64,000 bases of DNA from Porodaedalea pini (Eukaryota; Basidiomycota; Agaricomycetes; Hymenochaetales; Hymenochaetaceae). This document shows, one piece after another, positions 1-11,759 of this stretch. How positions within the stretch are numbered: the stretch's first letter is position 1; every line of letters starts with the position of its first letter. A model generated the notes under the pieces. It saw only the letters and a list, made by a program, of their open reading frames with translations, was not told the origin of the DNA and made no database searches. The stretch covers positions 248,001 to 312,000 of the forward strand of contig NBAY01000010.1 of NCBI GenBank assembly GCA_002794775.1, read 5' to 3'. A program made the position numbers and the translations under genes.

Positions 1-1472
1 TATTCCCAGTCTAGAATCATGCATAAACCTATGGGAAATGCACCAAAACAGCCTCTTTGAAACTATACAGGGTAATTTGTTGGTTTGGCAAGAGATTTTG
101 TTCGAAACCATGCAAATTTTTCAATTGGAACCATCCAAAATGCATAAACTTTATAGGAAAATTTGCTCAAAAGTCTATGCATTATTCAATATGAAATTTT
201 TGCATAAATCACCACCTCCCAACTTGGGAGACACCCAAATCGTATGCATTATCACATATGCATTATGACAATTTCAACTGTATTCACTGGCTGAATCCAT
301 CCTTGAGAAAGGCCCGAGTGCGAGGCCATCGGATCCTACCAAGTTGTTTAAAGACGATTGCACGGTGAATACCCGAGATTCTTCTACACTTTCGTACACA
401 GGTCTTTCAGATTATTTCTTTCGTGCATTCATCAGCTGGCTGACATTGCTTCATATGATGTAGTTAATGAATTTCTTCCGCATCTAGTCGCCAAAAAACA
501 TCATACTCAGGCTTTATCTCTGGGCTCCCATCTGTCCCCCTGCCTTGATCTATCCGCTTCTCGTGTCTTATTTACTTTCAAGAAAATTGTAATTTCTTCT
601 AGTCTTTTTGTCTCGGCCAGTTTCTTCCTTTTCCGAACGTGCGTGCTCGCACTTACCATTTTTGTCCAGAATAATCAAGAAATAGATATGATGTGAGGTT
701 GACACAATTTTGTGTCAAGCAAGCCTTCCCTATGCAGCATACAGGAACAGATTTTTTTAAATTTATAAGCTTGTGTAAAGTAGTCTGAGGGCACTCGTCT
801 GGTTATTGACTGGTATCATTATCAAATCTGAGAAAGGCAGGCGTGGGAAGCTAAGTGGAACACTATCTACTTATGTTATCTCCGTTAGCAAAACGCGCCT
901 TGGCTTCGAAGCATCACAAAAATCTGCAGAGTATTATAACTAATTATATTCAATTATAAGTCTTAAAAGACATGTAATACATATAATCATTTCGGGCATA
1001 ATTATAGAGCAATAAAATCTGAACTCCATCTTACAATCCACCATAATACTTACCGAAAAGCATAACAGTCATACCAAATTATAATATATCAAAACACTTA
1101 TGAGAGATTTTAATACATGATAAGACTTTCAATAGAGTATAAGTTAGTGGAAGTATTGCAGACTTATATATAATTAAATAAATTCTAAAGTCAGGATTAC
1201 AAGGCGGCGGAAGAGTTGTCGGAGTTATAAAAGCAAGAAATTACTTATAATGCTTTCTAATTGATGGTGATGCGCACTGTCGGTTCTCATGTATATAATA
1301 GTTATAGCTCACTTAGCAGCAGTTGTCGTGGATGACAATTAGATGGAAGTATTGGAATAGAATGAAATTGAAATAGCACATAACAATATGCGACCAACGA
1401 TAGGGAAAATAGAAATAGCTGTTCAAGATGGATGGTATCGGATTGAATGTGAGCGGAAATTTCAATCAAAAT
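1..1472. other. AT-rich accessory sequence, no supported gene
   Basis: AT-rich, low-complexity DNA. The first 270 bases are dense in variants of 'atgcataaa' and 'tgcatta', which looks like the eroded end of a repeat or mobile element, but I see no terminal repeats or recognisable protein. The short frames present have no conserved motif and poor codon structure. Confidence 0.5.
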
Positions 1473-3200
1473 TCATACATTGTCCTCTTCCTCTTCGTTG
1501 TCCTCCTCACCCTCTTCATTGCCCTCCTCATCCTTGGTCCAGTCTCGATAGAAGTCTTCAATATCAGCTATGGCACCTAGGTCATGAGGATCGGTTGCCG
1601 CTTGGGTATTCGGAAAGATAATTCTGAGTAAGGGTTAGTAAGGGACCATAATATCACATAGACGCAGATGAACATACCGATTCCACCAAATCAATAGCTC
1701 AGCAGTGTACCTCTTGACATGTGGGACATCAGACCTGAACAATTGAATAATACCATTAAACATCTCGGGTATTTCTGGAGCACTCGACGTAGAGAAATGG
1801 AGCCTTGCGCTAAGAGCAAAGTAGACCTGGTAGTAATACATTTTTCAGTATTATATATGCGCAAACCGTGAAACAAATAAAATACCTGGACAGTAACGTA
1901 TGCAAGTGATCCTGGAGTGACTTCGGTCATACCATGGATCTCTGCATTACCTATTTTCGTACACCTTGAGCCTTTGACAGCGGGACCTGAGTTGGCAGAA
2001 GAAGGCGCCGTAAAGATGTGTTTATAGGCCTACAAACCGTTTTCGAAGGCAAAGACTCGGCTATGATTGCCATCAAGTTCACGGGTAACTCCTTTTTTGT
2101 TTGTTACCGTGGCCCTGTCCGCACGCAACAAAGCTAGATATCTAGAAAGTATGTAATATAAATAAGCAATGATGTGATAGGGAAGGCATGAGTACGTCTT
2201 CTTTTGTTCAAGGTGGATCAGTGATTTGTTGTAATTCAGCAGGGCTAAGCTTTGCGTTAGGAATACCTTTGTTTAGAATTTGTTGCGGGCTAGTCCATGG
2301 TTCATATGCTCTAGCAAGGTAGCGTCCCTTGCTGACGAAGATGTCCGCTGCAGTACTGCAAATGAGTAAAGTAAACAGATAAACGAAGACAAGAGGAAGA
2401 AGCCAGCGTACTGATCACAGAAAGCTCTGATCACAGAAAGACAGAAGAAAGAATAGTACACACCTCTTTTTGAATCAATCGTAATATCTCGCCTGACATG
2501 ACGATGTATGTTCGATGCGCATCCTTCACCCTATCAAAAAACAGCACCACTAACTATAGTTTGCGGTACTGCATACTCCACCCCACCTGTCGCATGCACT
2601 AGGCTGGCGACGACGGCAGGGTTGGCTATACTATGACAGCGGTTGCTATCGAGCCTGGGAGCACTTGTCGAAAGACGAGGTGAAAGAAGGCTCGAGACAG
2701 CGAGAAATCCCGTCCTGATCCCAGAAAGCTCAGATCCCAGTATTTGCTTGATCTGGCTGTCGATGGTCAGCCGGTAAAGCAATATGATATGTTTTAGTAT
2801 ACGGACCTCTTTCTTGAGTTCTAGTGCTCAAACTTGTTGGGTAATGCACGAAGTCCATATCATGGCTTGCTACGACAGCTGCTGTTGTCGACTCGTATCA
2901 ACGGATGGGAAAACGATCCACTGGAGGATTATCTCAAAGTACTTACTCCGGAGTGAGCGGCTGAACCTCTGCGGGGGCCAGGAGCTTTGCGAGTGTCTCG
3001 TTCTCGAATCCACGAAAGTCTTTGCGATCATTATCTGGCCGTGTCGACTCGTTGTCAACGGATGGGAAAACGATCCACTGGAGGATAACATCGCTGATCC
3101 CCGATGTGTCGCTGATCCTTGGTGTGTCGGTCGTTCGAGCGGTACGCAGACGCTCACGCAAGTAACAAAGCCCATGAGTTATTGACTATGCAGAAAGAAA
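1473..3200 (-). pseudogene. Broken DUF6698-family gene (agaricomycete expansion)
   Basis: Pieces of a DUF6698 protein can be read in order on the minus strand. An N-terminal piece ends at 2947 in a good donor and contains ILQWIVFP followed by the RGFEN...LLAP stretch. A middle piece (about 2030-1886) holds AYKHIFTAPSSANSG and IHGMTEVTPGSLAYVTVQ. The C-terminal pieces 1826-1678 and 1623-1473 read VYFALSARLHF...LLIWWNR and then IIFPNTQ with an acidic tail, stop at 1473-1475. The introns 1885-1827 and 1677-1624 are clean. The stretch that should link the N-terminal and middle pieces is absent. An in-frame stop precedes AYKHIF, and unrelated sequence lies between. The family is known from many agaricomycete genomes without a defined function. 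I infer a decayed copy; a badly split intact gene is less likely. Confidence 0.6.
2886..3088. repeat. Pair of ~45-bp direct repeats inside the DUF6698 fragment
   Basis: 2886-2930 and 3042-3088 share a nearly identical sequence that includes 'acggatgggaaaacgatcca'. On the minus strand both encode ILQWIVFPSVD. Only the upstream copy continues in the DUF6698 frame, so the second is a partial internal duplication. Confidence 0.75.
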
Positions 3201-3930
3201 AGGAAACAATTACTTACCAAACCTGAGCGGTGGTCCGTGCCGTTTCGCAAGCTCAGTCTAGCAAGGTAGCATGATCGCACCTACTACTCGTAATCTGGCC
3301 GTTGAGCGTGTGCTTGGTCGTGGTCAAGTAAAACATTGAGGACGGTCGAAGGGCTACAGTCGCGGAGAATGAGATAGGGGGGAGGGAGACATCGATGTGA
3401 GAGTCAGGCTTGCGGCAGTGGGGCCTGAGCCTAGTTGGGAGCGAGTCGCGCGTGCGTTCCCACGTACTCCGGCACGTGACGACTCGGTCCGAAGTCGATC
3501 ATCGCCGCTGCCGCTCTCGTTGTCGACTTCAAGTTGCCTCCCACCATCAATCAACCCGTTACCACCGCCCGAAGAACCCACCCGACCATCACGAAGTCCC
3601 TAAGAGTCAGCCTAGTGCATACTCGTGGACATATCATCGACGGTCTGCAGTAGCAAACCGTCTTGTGTATCTCAGCGGCTACAATTCGTATTTGCTGAGC
3701 TGAAGGTCGTCGTCTTCAGGGCCCAACACTTCAAGGATTTCTCCGCGGAGAGGCAGATTGAAATTGCGAGGTGTGTCATAGAAAGTTGCTTATTTGAATG
3801 CGCTGAAGGCTCGAACGTTTTCAAAGACATTTCAGTCCAATCCTGATTCATCCTACGTCAAGGCTTTCTCGAAGTTCTCCAAATTTCAATCCTTCGTCGA
3901 CCACGTAACTTGCGACAGACCTATCTCAAG
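3201..3930. other. Intergenic, no supported gene
   Basis: Spacer between the DUF6698 remnant and the plus-strand gene starting at 3931. Short overlapping frames on both strands read Ser/Pro/Arg-rich low-complexity peptides with no conserved motif. The plus-strand gene's promoter should lie here. Confidence 0.4.
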
Positions 3931-6617
3931 ATGTCAAGCGGAGGTGATTACTCTTGGTATGGTACGAATGGCGAGAATAGCTCGTGGGGCGAAGAGCAAG
4001 ACTCGTGCCAGTGGGAGCTTGGCTCGTGGGGCAAGGAGCAAGGCTCGGGGGGCAAAGAGCAAGGCTTGGGGGGCAAAGAGCAAGGCTCGGGCCAGTGGGA
4101 GCTTCGCTCGTGGGGCAAAGAGCAAGGCTCGGGGGGCAAAGAGCAAGGCTCGGGGCGCAAGGAGCAAGGCTCATACCAGTGGGACGGAGAGCTTGGCTCA
4201 TGGAGCAATGAGCCTGGCCCGTGGGGCGATGAGCCTGGCTCGTGGGGCGATGAGCGTCGTTCGAGGAGCGAAGGACAACAACAGAATTCCTTACCTTTGA
4301 AAAAGACGCATGATCTCGGTACGTTTGCGAGCTGCTGATTCTGAAATGCATTCTAAAGTATTCGCACGCAGATGAGAGTGTATACCCAGTACGAGCCCTA
4401 GATGCCCGAGTTTTGGCGGATATGCAGTATAACAAGAACGTCATCTCGAGTCCGAACGCAAACTGGGTACCGCAATACCCGATAGTGAATGAGAAACTTG
4501 GTGTTCTCAAACATGTCGATGGCTTTTGGGGAGGTCACGAATACAGCCGATGGCCCCAATTTTTCTCAAAAACTTCCATCCATCACGCTTGCATCCCGTT
4601 CGATGTGAATAACACCACGGGTAGCTTTGTGCGCCTTTGTTCTCTCGTCGTAGACATTCCTTTGTACGATCCCAAAGAGTCTGAGGACTTTACGGAGGTC
4701 CTCCTGCTCGATGAGGATGGTAACAAGGAGCACTGGCACGACAACGAACCGCAGATGCAAGTCGGCCGGTTGCGTCGAGAACTTATCAACAATTTGGAAA
4801 CCGCACTGCTCTTGATAGCGGCGAAAACGCGAACTAGTGGCTCGATACGCAGGCAAGAAGGGTCCGACGACGGAATGGACAAGACATACAGGCGGTGCTT
4901 GCAAGCGGGCCAGTTTGGAGTCGAGCGCCTTCGCCTCCTGAAAAGCAGCTGGCAGCAGACATTGTTCACTGTACGCGACATCCAGCGCTCCATTCTCGAA
5001 CTGCATGGGCTGCATACGTACCTCGATGTCGTGCTGCCGCACATCAAGTCGAAGCAATCCTATGAAACAGAGATCCTGCCTGTTCGCGGCGCATTCACTA
5101 CCGAGCCCTCCGTCGTCAACCACCTCTATCGGATCGGTATACCTGTGTGGTTCATTTGTCGGCATGAACAGTTAGATGGAAAATTTTTTGCCGTCCGGGA
5201 TTGTGTTCCATGGTCGAAGTACGTTGAAAGCGGCTTATTCCAATTTAAAGGAAGGCCTCTTCACGACGGCTTTAGCTTTCAACTGGATGCGCATTTGCGA
5301 GATCTGTCGAGGAGTCAGTTCATGGTGGAAGATGACATCAGCGAGCTCCTCGAGCAAATGTACGGCTTTCAGAATCATCAACCCGGAGCTCCCGCTTTCA
5401 GTCATCCTTCGTCATCGTCGTCTGCTACGAAACACACTCAGGCTCCTCCTTCAATACCTTTGTCTTCAGTCCCTTCCACTGACGCAGCGTCCCGGGTGAA
5501 CGTACCTTCAAAGAAGAAGAAGAGCTTCAAGAAGAGGGCCGAGAAAGAAAAGGCGGAGAACAAGGGGAAGCAGAAGGCGCAAAGCGAGCCTTACATTAAC
5601 TACGCTCGTATCCTCCACATACCGAACGGAGTTGATGGTCGACCGGACCTGCCTTCGTACCACAAGGTCGTGTTGGGCAGTCTGACGAAACTCGGCACCA
5701 TAGGCCAGAACAAGACCCACGCTGCACTCTACCCACTCCCTCCACCTTTCCTGCTCATCCACCCCAGCGCAGAAAAGACGGCGGATCTTTATCTCAACTA
5801 CATCCGTATACGGCCTACATTGATTGATATGCTCCTCAAAGGCGGCATCTTCGACAAGTCAATATGGCGCAGGCTGCGAGACTGGAAGACCATCGTGCAC
5901 GGCGACTACATGAAGTCCACGCCGCTCCCACCGAACACCGCCGATCCATTCGTAGAGCGCATCTACAACAGGATGCCTTCGGTACTAGATGCCAGTCCGT
6001 CCAGACAGGCTGCCAGTCACATCTCTCTCTCTTCGCATGATCGTGACACGCCAGACGCGAGCGACTTGCCTCCCACGAAACGGCAACGAATTTCCGACAA
6101 GGCGACCATCAAGGTCGTGTTTGGCGTCGAGCGCCACTTGGAGCCGTTCGATCGAACTAAGCAGCAGGTATGGCGCGGTAAATCCGTCTCAACGGACTGC
6201 ATAGGCCGCAACAAGGTCCTTCGAATGGAAGTCCAGTGGGAACTTTCCGAGCTTTTATTCCAGTACGAGCTGTATGCGCTCGATCAACTGATCCTGCCGT
6301 GCGAACGCATGACAACGGACGAGCATCGGCAACGGAATGCTCTATTGAGCCGCATCTATCTCGGCACCACCGACGGCTCGACCACTGTCATTCCTGACAT
6401 ACGGAAGCCGATAAGGGAGTACTGGGGAGAACAATTGGACGACGGCTCCGTCGAGGCCCTTTTCCTCATTCTGAAGGTGTGGCCTGGCTTCCCCACGAGC
6501 GTAGGTGCCAGTGTGAAGGACTTCTGTCCCTTGATCTCATTCTACGTTGAGACCTTTGTTCGATATTTCAATCGCATTCCCTCTATGCACTGTAACGTTC
6601 CCGTCTCGCTGCTGTAG
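3931..6617 (+). CDS. Unrecognised agaricomycete protein with repeat-built N-terminus (877 aa)
   Basis: Two exons, 3931-4318 and 4372-6617, join across a 53-bp intron (gtacgt...cgcag) in phase to give about 877 residues. I do not recognise a functional family. Residues 1-110 are degenerate copies of W-G-K-E-Q-G-S / G-K-E-Q-G, shifting to W-G-D-E-P. The remainder is a globular, non-repetitive protein. It contains RGAFTTEPSVVNHLYRIGIP, a type of segment that recurs in agaricomycete hypothetical proteins, then a basic Lys-rich linker (about residues 500-530) and a second globular part. No signal peptide or transmembrane span is visible. The start at 3931 is the first ATG in frame, after an upstream stop-free stretch without ATG. 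A DNA/RNA-binding or transposon-linked role cannot be excluded. Confidence 0.75.
3984..4262 (+). repeat. Degenerate coding tandem repeat (15-18 bp unit)
   Basis: Units built on 'ggcaaagagcaaggctcggg' with variable spacing make up most of exon 1 of the gene at 3931. The array drifts from GKEQGS to WGDEPGS units at its 3' end. All copies stay in frame, so the array is evolving as protein sequence. Confidence 0.85.
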
Positions 6618-6643
6618 CATCACTCATTATTGGATAGGATACA

Positions 6644-6723
6644 TTGTAATTATACGGCATAGTTCTTCATGTATTTAATGCAATTGTAGTTATACGACAT
6701 AGTTCTTCAGGTATTTAATGCAA
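6644..6723. repeat. 40-bp tandem duplication (2 copies)
   Basis: 6644-6683 and 6684-6723 are adjacent copies differing at only a few positions. Each contains 'catagttcttca' followed by 'gtatttaatgcaa'. They lie directly 3' of the gene ending at 6617. Confidence 0.85.
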
Positions 6724-6750
6724 TTATACTTTCCGTGTAATACTTGCAGA

Positions 6751-6766
6751 GATGCTTATAAGCATC
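6751..6766. repeat. 16-bp perfect palindrome
   Basis: The sequence gatgcttataagcatc reads identically on both strands. It sits in AT-rich spacer DNA and could be a transposon end or chance; no partner copy is obvious nearby. Confidence 0.6.
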
Positions 6767-7102
6767 GTATATAACCACCAAAGTCTTGCACAAGTATATG
6801 AGACGCTCGCAAAACTTACGCCTTGCTTATTATGGAAGTGACAGACTTTCCAGCACATTACATTTGCATGAAACATATGTACAACTATTTCATGCCCTTA
6901 TATCCTTGTGGAAAGTCTTAAATTACCCTTACAACCTTGCACAATTATTATGCACGCTTATAAGCCTTTAGGAAGCCTTGTCATCCCATTAAAGCTACAT
7001 ATAACCTAATTTAGTCTGGTCCGATCATTACTGCGTCATTATCATTCCCAAAAGCGTATATCATTTGATGCAAAATTTTGTGATGCGAACCACATAGTAG
7101 GA

Positions 7103-8681
7103 ATGGCCATCGAGACTGTGCTGCAGGCTGCAAGTCAAGCTAATTACGGCTTCAAGAACATCCCCATCATGTCTGTTCACGCTCAAGCTTTCGTCTTGTT
7201 TGGCTTATAGATTACTGACACTTCCAATCATTCTTTAGTGATATGAAAGACGTGGATAATGCCAATTCTGCCGTGCGACAGCAGCTCGCGAAGGACATCC
7301 GGGACGCCTGCATAAACGTCGGATTCTTCTACGTCAAGAATCACGGGATACCCGAGAAGAACATCTCCGGAGCCGTTGAGGCCGGAAAGAAGTTCTTTGC
7401 TCTTCCCAAGGAGACGAAGCTCAAGGCGCGTCCTCCGACTCAATATCTGAAGAAGGAACACGCGATCGTATTGACAAACAACATATCGACAGTACGATAG
7501 TCGAAATTCCTCCAACTTCAAGGGGTACACTGCTCTTTTAAGTGAAAACAATGACCCGGCAAATAGAGGTGACCTCCATGAGGGATTCGATGTCGGACCT
7601 GAAGAGAGTGAACTCACGAAGAACAGCACGAGCGCGATGTCTGGTGCCAACCAATGGCCCACTGCAGAAGTCCCTGAGTTTGAGGAAGGGTATCTGAACT
7701 ACTAGTACGGTTTTCTCGTGGGCTTCACCCTGTGAGTGGTAGGCTAACTTGCAACGGAAAAAGCAATGCCGCGGTTGCGTTTGGGAAAAAGCTATTCCCG
7801 CTATTTGCAATTGCGCTAGATCTTCCAGAGACATTCTTCGATGATAAGGTCGCAACGTTCTTTTCAATACTGTGTGATACGTCCCTATTGATGATGTATT
7901 GTTCTAGACAAAAGAAGCTGCTGCAATAATGCGCATCCTCCATTATCCCCCACAAACAGGGCCCCACGATGATGGAGTCCTCGGAATCGGCGCGCACACT
8001 GAGTATGAACTCAATTATAGGTTTATATGCTGGGCATGTTTTGATAGTATCTCTTCTGTTAGTTTTGAAGTGAATGCTTTCTCAGCATTAGCGAAGACTA
8101 TGATTCTCAGTATCATATATTCTCTCAGTGCTTTACAATACTCTGGCAGGAGCCTGGGATCGAAGCACTGCAGGTTCTGAACGCCAACAAAGAGTGGGTG
8201 ACCGCAACACCTATTTCAGGGACGCTCGTCATAAAGTAAGCAACATAATCAAGTTCTTCATTGCTATTTCTCTCACTAACATATTGGAACCTTGTTTCAC
8301 GATAGCATCGGAGACCAACTTTCGAGGTGGACGAGTATGCAAAACAGATTGTTTACTCTAAAGCGAGCCGTACTGAGTATCTTTTATCTTAATTTTAATT
8401 TCAAGATGACGTCTTTAAATCGACGGTACACCGCGCAATCAATCGTACAGGCATCGAGCGACACTCGATGCCTCTTTTCTTTGGCGTCGACTACAATGTT
8501 AAACTCGAGGTACGTTCATTCTCCGTATCATACTTATAAGGACTAATCGATTCTTCATGCCTGCCTTGGGATATAGCCGATTCCGAGCTGCGTCTCCGCC
8601 GAATGTCCACCAAAGTACGAGGTCGTCACAGCAGGCGACTACGTCAAGGCACGGCTTGCTGCTGCTTATGGAAACAAATAA
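7103..8681 (+). CDS. 2-oxoglutarate/Fe(II)-dependent oxygenase, isopenicillin-N-synthase-like (~332 aa)
   Basis: Nine exons: 7103-7170, 7239-7425, 7493-7704, 7764-7848, 7908-8009, 8129-8235, 8306-8334, 8406-8509, 8577-8681. The product has the family's N-terminal DIOX_N part (IPIIDMKD, GFFYVKNHGIP, NFKGYTALL, GDLHEGFD) and the 2OG-Fe(II) core. The core shows GIGAHTEYE|CFTILWQ for the first iron ligands, VHRAINRTG for the distal His, and RHSMPLFF for the Arg-x-Ser that binds 2-oxoglutarate. The usual H-x-D is H-T-E here. Two junctions are non-canonical: the donor at 7425/7426 is GC and the one after 8009 lacks GT, although frame and homology require both joins. Such enzymes hydroxylate, desaturate or cyclise small molecules; the substrate is unknown. 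It may be active with Glu or be starting to decay. Confidence 0.8.
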
Positions 8682-8959
8682 AAAACGAACTCAGAGGGTA
8701 GAGGGCTTCGATGTGCACATGTTGTACTCTTTGACTTCGGTACACATAAATATGATATTCTTCTTCCGGATGAGCATAATCAAACATGTCGATGCCGACT
8801 AACTACATATAAGTGGATGCTAGATGCTAAACAAACCGAATGAATCGTAAGGTTATCGAAATGAAACGATGAGGGTCAAAGGAATGTTGATGTTCGGTGA
8901 GATATACGTTCGAGATGTGAGCGTCTATAGAATGGCTTACTCATATAGACTCGAGCTTG

Positions 8960-9366
8960 TTATTTCTTGGAGGCCGTGTTCGACGACGAGACGTCGCTAC
9001 GGTAAGAGAAGCGACATGTAAAACCAAGCCCAAGCGAGCTGGAGGAGCATACACTGACCTTGACTGTCCTGCTTGGTTATTACTCGCTCCATCTGATTTC
9101 TTCTTGGATGTCCTATCGAAGAGATACGTTCAATGTTTTTGACAAGGGGGGCAGTGAGATCATTGAAATGCCTACCTTCTTGCACTTTTCTTCTTCTTCT
9201 GTATGGCGAGCACGGGCGTGGGCTGCATGCCGCCAGAGAATCCGTATGATGACATGAGCGCTGCTGCCGCCGCCTCGTAGTCCTTCGGCTCAGACGCCTT
9301 AGGGATGAGCGGTTGGTTGCTAATAGAGGACGCGTCGTCGGAAGAGGAGGTCGGATACTTCGACAT
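8960..9366 (-). CDS. Small D-Y-E...YG-motif protein, copy 1 (93 aa)
   Basis: Three exons, 9366-9176, 9112-9059 and 8996-8960, give a 93-residue protein with both introns in phase. Its core is KDYEAAAAALMSSYGFSG. The C-terminal third is Lys/Ser-rich and basic (KKKKSARR, TSKKKSDG), suggesting nuclear location or nucleic-acid contact; this is inference. The core motif recurs in the genes at 10554-10930 and 15673-16152. No signal peptide or membrane span is present. I do not recognise a named family or function. Confidence 0.65.
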
Positions 9367-10553
9367 CGCTGAGATGTCTGAGCTCGAAGTTAGACTTATG
9401 AGAATGGTTATGCTTGTCAGGACGATGGAGAACTCGATTGACGACGACTAGCTCTTTCTTTCCTCCGCTTTTAAGCCCCAGTCTCTTTCCGTGTAGCATA
9501 TGGCGAGCCCAGCATGACAAATTGAGGTAGAGGTGGGCCCTACAATCTTGAAGGTGCGCGGATATAGCCGCAGTCAAGAATTCTCGTATGACTGCGCGCA
9601 CCTATCGCTTCGCGGGGTTACGTACGGAGGATGTACAGTGTCTGCGGGTCCGATGCTTCAGGAACTTAGTTCTGAATTGACTCGATTCTAATTTCAGAGA
9701 GGTAGTGGGAGAGAGATTCCAGCTGGTGAATTGAGGTCAAGGGCTTGCATAATTCAAGTCCCAGCGTGGGCCAAGGGCTCCGAGCAGCGGGACACTGCCT
9801 CTGCGTCAGAATTGAGTCAGTTCTCTGTAACCCTTTGCGCCTTTCCATGTGGAAGACGTATTCTCGAGCGCTCCGTATATGCAGACCGAGTCATGGTAGG
9901 GTACCGATGAATTAGAGTTGCGGCAGGAATGTTGATGCGATCTGCATAGAAACATTGGGACAATCTTCAATGTGGCCGTGCTGCGCCTTTTGATGTAGTA
10001 ATCACGCGTCCACTTTACCCGCAAGTCACCATATGCGCTTACGCAGTGCGCAGGCGCTTCGCCGAGGTGGATGTATGCGTCAGTTATTCAGCTGCTGAGG
10101 CGCAGTATCATTGTCTATCTCTTTCGTCTTCGCAAATCGCAAGAGGATTCCCCGCAGGCGCGCAGCACGCAGCAGGAGTACTTGCAGAGGTGAAGTGAAT
10201 CGAGATAAAAATATACAACTCCGGACGCTGTCATCCACGGAGTAGGAACAAACGACAACTAAACGCCAACTAGCAAGCATTGGCGCCGCCGTGCGCAAGA
10301 CGTCGACATAGAAATTTATAAGTTCGTTATAGGCATAAGCACATACACAATCGATAGCCTACCGGAAAGAAAGTCATCTGACTCGAAGTAATATCGGCGC
10401 AAGCGCCCTTTTCATCTGTACCGCTGCATAAGACTGCTCACAATGTGTTCTCATCTTTAAACTTCAATTGCTTTGCCTGCAAGCTTCGAGATCATCCTAT
10501 GTGAATTAGAGACCTATTCAACGGCCAGCATGAGCAAAGCAGAGAAGACAAAC
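9367..10553. other. Intergenic, no supported gene
   Basis: About 1.2 kb between the two minus-strand motif genes. Frames on the minus strand, the longest directly upstream of 9366, lack conserved motifs, and I treat them as leader or spacer. No RNA gene or repeat recognised. Confidence 0.4.
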
Positions 10554-10930
10554 TTACGAGAACATGGAAGCTTTCCTACTTTTTGAGAGCCAAGGCTTGC
10601 AAGCTTGCATGCTTCCTCTAGAGTCAGGTATGTTTGAGCATCGAAATAACTGAGATCATCTACAACGAGAAAAATGTATCTCACTCGCCCTATCTTATCT
10701 GTCGCAGCATTCTCCGGGATCCTCTCGCTATGTTTCGTCCTTGACATGGGAAACGAAGTGTTCGGGCATGCATGAACCGCAGGAACGTTCCCACCAAAAC
10801 CGTATTGGGACATGAGAGCGGCGGCAGCGGCTTCAAAGTCCTTCGCCTTCGCCGGCGCCTTCGGGACGAGCGTCTCACAGCTTGCGGCCGTATTCTTGTC
10901 GTAGATAGATGGGTATGAAGACTTGATCAT
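10554..10930 (-). CDS. Small D-F-E...YG-motif protein, copy 2 (~113 aa)
   Basis: Exon 1 (10930-10685) reads MIKSSYPSIYDKN and then AKDFEAAAAALMSQYGFGGN. Its first 82 codons align in layout with the copy at 8960-9366. A donor at 10684 and an acceptor at 10650 would give a second exon stopping at 10554. The 34-bp intron is very short, and an alternative acceptor or extra 3' exons down to about 10460 are possible, so the C-terminus is uncertain. The start at 10930 is chosen because translation upstream of it is unlike the paralogues. Function unknown. Confidence 0.5.
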
Positions 10931-11759
10931 GATGGCGGGGACAGACAAAGATATCATTGAAGTTAGAGAAAGTGAGGAAGCCCAGGAAAGAGGCAAGCCA
11001 AAGCCTCCCCATTTTATCCCCTCTCGCTAAAGCGAATCCTGCCCCCCCCAAGAACAAGTACGTCTCTGGCTCCTCCATGCATTTTCCGAAAGTCAACCGC
11101 TTGGATGCTTAAGTCCGCATTGAATTATGTAAGCGCACCGTGTCCTTGCCTCGCAATTCCGAACCGCCTTGGAACAGGACAAACTTGGAAACTGAGAGAT
11201 CGTTCGGAGCCAGCCTTTGATTCCTTAGCTTTTCCGATTGGCGCAAGGCGATATACGAGGGCATCCGCGATGGAGGTAGAAAAAGTCCTGTAATCCACAG
11301 GTATATCAAGTATGCACGGAACTCGCTCGGCCGAAGTCCACAATCCCAAGATGGATTTTTGATGAACGTAAACACAAGACTTCACTATAGATACAAGAAT
11401 TTTCTCATGGGCATTATTTGGTATTAGTCACACAGAATAATGATAGAGAACTACACCTGAGCCTTTTCTCTTTCCCAAATACTATGATTGAGCGTGGGCT
11501 CCATTAACATCCCACTCCCAACCCAGACTCCACCACCTTACTTGCACTTCCGCCTTCGTCTCATAACTCCGCATTGTCATAGCTCTGGTACGGCCAAAGC
11601 GCATACATGCTGTCAAATGACTAGCCATATGTCATATCTTCAGCACCTACGGCACGTAGAGAGTTAACCGCAACGAAATAACGCAAGAATAAGGAAAGTT
11701 AATCTACTTACCACAGCATCCCAATACCAAGTCCTATTTCATACAGCCTCCGCAGCTGT
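10931..11759. other. Intergenic, no supported gene
   Basis: Spacer between the small motif gene and the 3' end of the PRMT3-type gene. It probably holds the promoter of the former and the 3' UTR of the latter. The overlapping frames at 11.1-11.4 kb on both strands mirror each other and carry no conserved motif. Confidence 0.4.

Larger units (their letters stand above)
6618..7102. other. AT-rich spacer with small repeats
   Basis: Spacer after the stop at 6617 and before the oxygenase start at 7103. It contains the 40-bp tandem repeat and the palindrome listed separately, plus AT-rich sequence with repeated 'ttataagc'-like words. No coding potential is evident. Confidence 0.5.

Noticed and set aside
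9320..9601. Minus-strand 93-codon frame upstream of the first small motif gene
   Set aside because: It overlaps that gene in another frame and has no motif; best taken as leader sequence.
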